Shown: positions 59,196 through 64,000 of the stretch, one piece after another
Numbering within the stretch: position 1 is the stretch's first letter
Layout: each line of letters starts with the position of its first letter
DNA from: Zanthoxylum bungeanum
Taxonomy: Eukaryota > Streptophyta > Magnoliopsida > Sapindales > Rutaceae
Assembly: GCA_019454045.1 (NCBI GenBank)
Contig: SKCR01032769.1
Location: 62,001 to 126,000, forward strand
DNA length: 64,000 bases
Direction of reading: 5' to 3'
Notes under the pieces: generated by a model
What the model saw: only the letters and a program-made list of their open reading frames with translations
What the model was told of the DNA's origin: nothing
Database searches by the model: none
Made by a program: the position numbers and the translations under genes

Positions 59196-59794
59196 GATGG
59201 TGCTACTCATATCTTACTTTTTGTTACCTGTTTTGTGTAATATATATGTTTTTATGCATTTTATAAATTATGATAAGGACAAAAAAAATTGTGTTTACTC
59301 TTATGTTGTTGCTGCATTATTATTATTTTATTTTCTTTATCTTGATCCTCGGTTGTCCTGTTATAATCTAAGTTGATATATATATATATATATTTATTTA
59401 TTTATTTTACAATCGCCATCTTTGTTAATATGATCAAGTTTGTTTTCTTTTTACCATGAAAATTACTCCTTGCATCCAGAACGTGGGAGTCACAATGTAA
59501 GGGATCTCGCCATACTCTTCTAGCTTTAATTTCTAGATTGTTGTGTTTTCTCTACATAGAAGCAATAATCTCTGCATCCATATATTTTACATATATCGCA
59601 AAAAATATGTAAATTTGGACATTGAATTTCCGGCAAGCTATGTTGATTAAACTTATATTATCCATAAATAAAAAAGTTCTGCCAATAAACAAAAAAGTTA
59701 AAAGTCATCTAAGGAACCAACCAAACATAAACAAATTAAATAACACTTCAAAGCTATTCAGACTAAAACTAATAATCAGAAAACTAAAAGACTT

Positions 59795-61018
59795 TTAAGA
59801 ACTTTGTTCAACCCACATGAGTGGATTAAAGGGATGACAAGGACAATCCTTAAAGAATGGCTCAATGCTTCCATCTCCCATGTTATAAATTCCTGTATCT
59901 TTACCTCCTGATTCCACATATTGAGTGTCATCCAGGTACCAGTAAGACTCCACAAAATCGTCAGTGAAATATATGCAATTTGGTTTACACCCAGAATTAT
60001 CCGACGCATCAACAGAAAAGGAAGAATTAAAACCCAGAAAGAGGGATCTGTTACCCAAACTCTTGATCCTCGTCCATTTGTTACTTCTTAGATCGACTTC
60101 ATAAACATGGAATCCCAAAGTTCTGAAGCAGCTCTCTTCATCTAGGCCCTGATAAGTAGGTGGTGCTAGTTCTCCTCTTCGTGAAACCACAAGCATTGCT
60201 CCATCATCTGTTTCTACCATATAAAAAGTTTCAACAACATCTAATTCATCAACATTAGATTCAGTAGGAGGCAATTCTGCAATTTGAGTTGCAGTATTGT
60301 CATCATCTTTGATGACAAATATTTGACTGGAAGAATTAATAGCATAAAATTGATTCTGGTAATAAATGGCATCAACAAAATTTTTGCTATTAAATGTGTT
60401 TATTTTTCTCCAAACTTGATCACCTGGCCTAGCATACCCCAAATTCCCATCCCTTCCGTAAATGAGCAAAGTTTGGAATGAATCGGGATTGGATGATGAT
60501 AAAACGAATTTGGTTAAAATGAAAGTGATAAAACAACCCTCCAAACAATACCAATTATCATCACAACGAGTGGCTACCAAGCTGTCCACGGATGGCAGTT
60601 GAAGTTGAAGTTGAAGTTTTGAGAAAGGATGCAGAAGAGTCATGACATTGGTATAGTTAACGACATCGATAATTTTAAGCAGCCAACCCCGTGAAGAAAA
60701 GTACCTACCGCATAAATACCTTCCAGAATAAGGATCATCATCAGGCAATTTTACTTGGAGATCCCTGCCTCTTGAAATAAGATCCAAGAAACTAATGGAA
60801 TCTTTTTTGGGTGGAAGCATGAGCAAAGGAATCTCACTAGATTTGCAACTCATATTATTCTCCGAAACTGCATATGAATATGATCTCCGGCCTTTGGACA
60901 AACAAATCGATTCTTTTCTGGGTGGAAGCTTACGCCAAGGAACTGCAGACCATTCGAAAACCCCACCAGCAAAAGAAACCAACTCTGTACGCACTTTTAC
61001 CCAACAGTTGGCCGCCAT
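59795..61018 (-). CDS. DUF295 (KIB1-4 beta-propeller) family protein without a recognisable F-box
   Basis: Intronless, 407 residues from ATG 61018. An in-frame ATG at 61186 lies upstream of a good TATA box (61074-61081), so the later start is preferred. C-terminal DUF295 features: LRSNKWTRIKSLGNRSLFLG, SFSVDA, NCIYFTDD. The N-terminal half has the family pattern LLMLPPKKDS ... SSRGWLLKI ... LLHPFSKLQLQ. Related plant proteins often start with an F-box and act as substrate receptors of SCF ubiquitin ligases; none is visible here. A LPPRKES segment before LPPKKDS looks like an internal duplication. Specific role unknown. Confidence 0.85.
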   Translation of the reverse strand: MAANCWVKVRTELVSFAGGVFEWSAVPWRKLPPRKESICLSKGRRSYSYAVSENNMSCKSSEIPLLMLPPKKDSISFLDLISRGRDLQVKLPDDDPYSGRYLCGRYFSSRGWLLKIIDVVNYTNVMTLLHPFSKLQLQLQLPSVDSLVATRCDDNWYCLEGCFITFILTKFVLSSSNPDSFQTLLIYGRDGNLGYARPGDQVWRKINTFNSKNFVDAIYYQNQFYAINSSSQIFVIKDDDNTATQIAELPPTESNVDELDVVETFYMVETDDGAMLVVSRRGELAPPTYQGLDEESCFRTLGFHVYEVDLRSNKWTRIKSLGNRSLFLGFNSSFSVDASDNSGCKPNCIYFTDDFVESYWYLDDTQYVESGGKDTGIYNMGDGSIEPFFKDCPCHPFNPLMWVEQSS

Positions 61019-61073
61019 TGTAGCAGGTTCGTCTTTTCTTCTTTGGATTGTTGCTAAAGGCAGATCTGCAGGG

Positions 61074-61081
61074 TATTTATA
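61074..61081 (-). promoter_or_regulatory. TATA box of the DUF295 gene
   Basis: TATAAATA on the minus strand, 56 bases upstream of the preferred ATG. This placement makes an upstream start at 61186 unlikely. Confidence 0.7.
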
Positions 61082-62169
61082 GTTTTTTATTTTTCTCTGG
61101 CTCCCAGAGTTAAAATTGGAGAAGGAAATTGCTTTCCTAATCGGACTTAAACTCAAGATTTGAGAATCACACTTGCCTTCCAACACTTAATTGGCTAATC
61201 ATTAAAGAGGAAACAAATAAGCTAATTGATTTTGACTCCACCAACCAATTAATAGATTAATATAATGAAATCTCTTAAAATATCACTTGCTAAACGTAAT
61301 ATTTTTTTTCCATAAGATTTCTACATCTATAAAATAATAAATAGATATAGGAATTGGTTTCCTCTTAAAATATCACTTGCTCATGGTTCAAGGGAGGATG
61401 TAATTCCGAGATATCATCTGTTCCTTCAGAAAAGATGTAGCCTGAAGAACGCTTACATGATATGTCAATGGCTGCAAGAAAATAGTGTGATTGTGTATAA
61501 ATAAATTATTATGATATGATGAAGAAGAATATCTCCTGATCATGAACCACCCCATTCAATTTCAGGTAAGCGAATCACGCCTTCCTTCCCAACCAAAAAA
61601 GGCATGTAAGTGTAACATACAAAAAAAATAAGAGCATTGGGATTTGAGTCACCATAATTTTTCAATTATAGTGCAAGGAAATAGTGTAATTGTGTATAAA
61701 TAAATTATCAGAATATATAATGATTGAATTTATATGATAGGAGATTCGGTTGTTTGTATTATTAACCCGGGAAGGATGAGAAAGAAGTTGCTTTGTGTAT
61801 GAAAGATTTGAATTCCCCCAGGTTTCCACACCCTTCTTCAATGGTGACTCTATCGAGAGGAAGGACTTGGAAAGGGATCCTTTTGCAGCAGGTGATGTTC
61901 TTGGAAGCACATTAGAGATTATTAAATCAGATAAACGAGAAACTGTGTTCAATGAGTTGTTCGATTTCAGACAGACCTAAGTAACAGATCAAGGGATATT
62001 ATGCTCATTTCTAGCTTCTTAGAAGAAAATATTATTATTTTGCCTTTGCTATAATTGATGATGGGCCATCTCCTTCTTAAGTATCTCATTATTTCTTCTG
62101 CAACAACGAGTTAATTTAATTGAGCGCTTTTCAAAATCACCTGCCAAATATGTATTTTCTTTGTATATT
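61082..62169. other. Intergenic spacer with a short internal duplication
   Basis: The phrase aaatagtgtgattgtgtata near 61482 recurs with one change near 61680. A 61-codon plus-strand ORF at 61795-61980 (FPQVSTPFFNGDSIERKD) has no family I recognise. It could be a decayed exon. Confidence 0.5.
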
Positions 62170-62691
62170 TAAGGGTGGCAGAAAATTTTGGGCCCGACCC
62201 GACTCAGTCCAGCCTGCTCGGGGTAAAAAAACCCAGGCCGGGCCCTTGAGATTGGGTCCGAGTTGGGCTCAACGATTTAAGCCCGGGTCCGGCCCGGCTC
62301 GGGCTTAATTAAAAAATAAAAATTCTAAATTTTTCTGAGACTCTCAGCCAGCCCTCTACCTTAACCTAAACCTAATTCACAAATCACAACATTTCTTTGA
62401 TTGTTGATTCAATCTCATTCGTCTCTGTCTCTCTCACTCGTCTCTCGTCTTTGATTCAATCTCACTCGTCTTTGATTCAATCTCACTCGTCTCTCTCTCA
62501 TCCTGCCTCGGAGCTTGGCCCGACAAATGCCCGGGCGGGCCGAAATTTTTTTATTCGAGCTCAAGCCGGGCTTTTCAAAGCCCGGACTCGGCCCGGCCCG
62601 GCAGATGCTCGGGTTGGGCCGAAATTTTTTTGGTCGAGCTCAGGCCGGGCTTTTCAAAGCCCGGACTCGGCCCGGCCCGTTGCCACCCTTA
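62170..62691. mobile_element. hAT-type MITE with GC-rich interior
   Basis: 522 bp. TIRs TAAGGGTGGCA / TGCCACCCTTA and a perfect 8-bp target duplication tgtatatt (62162-62169, 62692-62699). The interior is dominated by cccggcccggc-type motifs and holds a direct repeat of about 115 bp near 62518-62680 (gctcaagccgggcttttc / gctcaggccgggcttttc). The TIR core GGGTGGCA matches that of the MITE at 14578, so the same transposase family may have moved both. Confidence 0.92.
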
Positions 62692-62699
62692 TGTATATT

Positions 62700-63357
62700 A
62701 TTTAATTGTTCATGCATTTTATAAAATTATCCATAAAGGCAATAATATATTTTAGATTATTATATTTTATTACTAAATTTATGGCGAAATGATAATTAGG
62801 TGCTACAAATTTGAAAATATTATATTTTATTATTACACTTGTTAAAAAATAATATTTTACTATTAAATTTATACGAAATTTAATATTTACAATTTTTTGT
62901 TAGTTAACTATCAGATGACTTTATTGATTGTTAATTGACTTTAATGTTAAAATGTAACAATCAACTAATAGTTAATTAACATTTTAACAGAAAAATAATA
63001 AAATATTATTTTACCATATGTTTAGTAGTAAAATATAATATTTCAAAATTTACAATAATCAATAATTATTTTATCATAACTTTGTAAAATGCAAATAATC
63101 CAATTTTTTATTAATATTTATTTTAAAAGCTTAAATAAACTTTATGAAAATTGGATAGCCATTTAAAGGCGGGTTTGATAGAATGTTAATAACACTTCAC
63201 CAAATGAATAATTTAATGCTGACAATACTCTCTCGCTAAATATCGTATATCTTAAAAGGGATATTGGTGTGCGTCCATTATGACGCGGGTCAAAAACCTT
63301 GATAGATGGAAAAAAGGGGTCGGGTCCTAGGGCAAAATCTTTGAAAGGTTAGCAGAC
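62700..63357. other. AT-rich spacer upstream of eL43
   Basis: Very AT-rich, with no ORF of interest. The distal eL43 promoter presumably lies at its right end. Confidence 0.55.
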
Positions 63358-63364
63358 TATAAAT
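63358..63364 (+). promoter_or_regulatory. TATA box of the eL43 gene
   Basis: tataaat about 97 bases upstream of the ATG. Start of transcription expected near 63390. Confidence 0.65.
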
Positions 63365-63417
63365 CTCAATAACGAAGAATTGCGTTTAGCGTTGCCGCAC
63401 TCTGTTGTTGACATTTC

Positions 63418-63425
63418 TAGGGTTT
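63418..63425 (+). promoter_or_regulatory. Telo-box in the eL43 leader
   Basis: TAGGGTTT, the reverse complement of AAACCCTA, a motif common near the starts of plant ribosomal-protein genes. Confidence 0.7.
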
Positions 63426-63454
63426 CTGGTCTGCTTCTCCAGACACAAACCAAA

Positions 63455-64000
63455 ATGGTATCCCATTATCTCTTTATACCACACCAGCATGTTAATTGAT
63501 TACACTTTTTATGCTTTTGATCTTTATTTATTCTCTTTTTATGTATTCATGTTGTTAGTTAGGGATATGTAATTTATTATAGTATGTCTACTTAAATAAA
63601 CGTGAAAATTTGCGAAAATTTTTGAACTCTATTGCAAGAAGACTTGTTTATTGTTCGAGCTTATACAGGCGCGTTTAGTTAATGCTTACCTTATGTTGTG
63701 CTGCAATGGTTCTGTTCCCACAAGTTTGTTTTATTTCATCGTTAGATGACTTAAAATGCCTTGAAATTGTTTTATTAAGCCTTTTTTCCATCACTACTTT
63801 TCTTTCAAACAAATGGTTTTCGTTTTGTTGTGTTGTTTTTATAAATTTTACAAGTAATGTATGTGACTCTGGTTTCATGCCGTGGAGTGTTGCAGACAAA
63901 GAGGACCAAGAAGGCAGGAATTGTCGGAAAGTATGGTATGTATTGAGGCTAATTTTATTCCTTTTATGTTGGTTTTTTTTTTTTTTCTTTTTTTAATATT
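63455..64000 (+). CDS. RPL37A: 60S ribosomal protein eL43 (L37a), 5' part (truncated by window edge)
   Basis: Exon 1 contributes only the start codon (63455-63457), followed by GTATCC. Intron 1 is 63458-63895 and ends TTGCAG. Exon 2 (63896-63935) continues TKRTKKAGIVGKYG, the invariant N-terminus of eL43, and ends in a GTATG donor. The rest of the gene, including the zinc-binding cysteines, is outside the window. eL43 is a small zinc-ribbon protein of the large ribosomal subunit. ATG-only first coding exons are common in plant ribosomal-protein genes. The TATA box and telo-box lie just upstream. Confidence 0.95.

Larger units (their letters stand above)
48870..59578 (+). repeat. 10.7-kb tandem array, ~0.89-kb monomer with ~1.3-kb enlarged units
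   Basis: The landmark cagaacg(tg)ggagtcac recurs at 50361, 51689, 53005, 54338, 55902, 56799, 57692, 58585 and 59477, giving spacings of 1328, 1316, 1333, 1564, 897, 893, 893 and 892. Partial units precede the first. Each monomer includes a landmark block, three related sub-blocks around gaaaactgggga, a conserved ORF of about 63 codons, and a (TA)n-(TTTA)n boundary. Enlarged units contain truncated foldback DNA. The array ends abruptly at ctctgcat (59578). The four rightmost units are most alike, suggesting recent unequal exchange there. Confidence 0.93.

Noticed and set aside
61019..61186. N-terminal extension of the DUF295 protein (MLEGKCDSQ...)
   Set aside because: The segment spans the TATA box and probable transcription start, so it is unlikely to be translated.
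61795..61980. Small plus-strand ORF as a gene
   Set aside because: 61 codons, no recognised family, no promoter or splice support. Kept only as a note in the spacer entry.
63675..63996. ORFs at the right edge on both strands
   Set aside because: They overlap intron 1 and exon 2 of eL43 in wrong frames.

Overview
This is plant nuclear DNA, almost certainly from a eudicot. The genes have many short introns, the intergenic DNA is AT-rich, and the protein families are plant ones (mitochondrial NAD-malic enzyme, a DRP1-type dynamin, a DUF295 protein, cytosolic UMP-CMP kinase). More than half of the window is transposable-element DNA. I cannot name the species from sequence alone.

Layout. 1-3673 (minus): 5' part of a UMP-CMP kinase gene that runs off the left edge; a damaged copy of its own third coding exon lies in an intron. 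3674-5259: AT-rich spacer with a ~100-bp near-perfect palindrome. 5260-10343: a tRNA-derived SINE split by a Ty1/copia element (copia-1) whose two 210-bp LTRs read identical. 10352-12113: spacer with a LINE reverse-transcriptase remnant. 12114-16770 (minus): a 14-exon DRP1E-type dynamin gene with an apparent one-base deletion in exon 13, a hAT-type MITE in one intron and a tandem duplication in another. 18018-24820 (minus): a complete 19-exon NAD-malic enzyme alpha-subunit gene encoding 623 residues, with three GC-AG introns.

25830-47878 is a 22-kb nest. A Tnt1/Tork-like copia element (copia-2, flanked by gattg) was invaded three times. A Tat-lineage Ty3 element that has lost gag, protease and most of RT sits in its pol. 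A Ty3 chromovirus sits in its right LTR. A solo LTR of a related chromovirus sits in its left LTR, at the same nucleotide of the LTR.

48870-59578 is a tandem array with a ~0.89-kb monomer that itself contains three related sub-blocks. Some units are enlarged to ~1.3 kb by a truncated foldback element, and one contains the full foldback. 59795-61018 (minus) is an intact intronless DUF295 gene. 62170-62691 is a second hAT-type MITE, GC-rich inside. From 63455 (plus) a ribosomal protein eL43 (L37a) gene begins, with an ATG-only first coding exon, and runs off the right edge.

The host genes are ordinary housekeeping or cell-biology genes and do not form a functional cluster. The unusual content is structural: same-site nested insertions, the higher-order array, the cluster of GC-AG introns and the defective but recently mobile retrotransposons. 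Exon boundaries were deduced by hand from reading frame, splice dinucleotides and remembered homologue sequences. Checks are phase continuity and total length (NAD-ME1 closes at exactly 623 codons).
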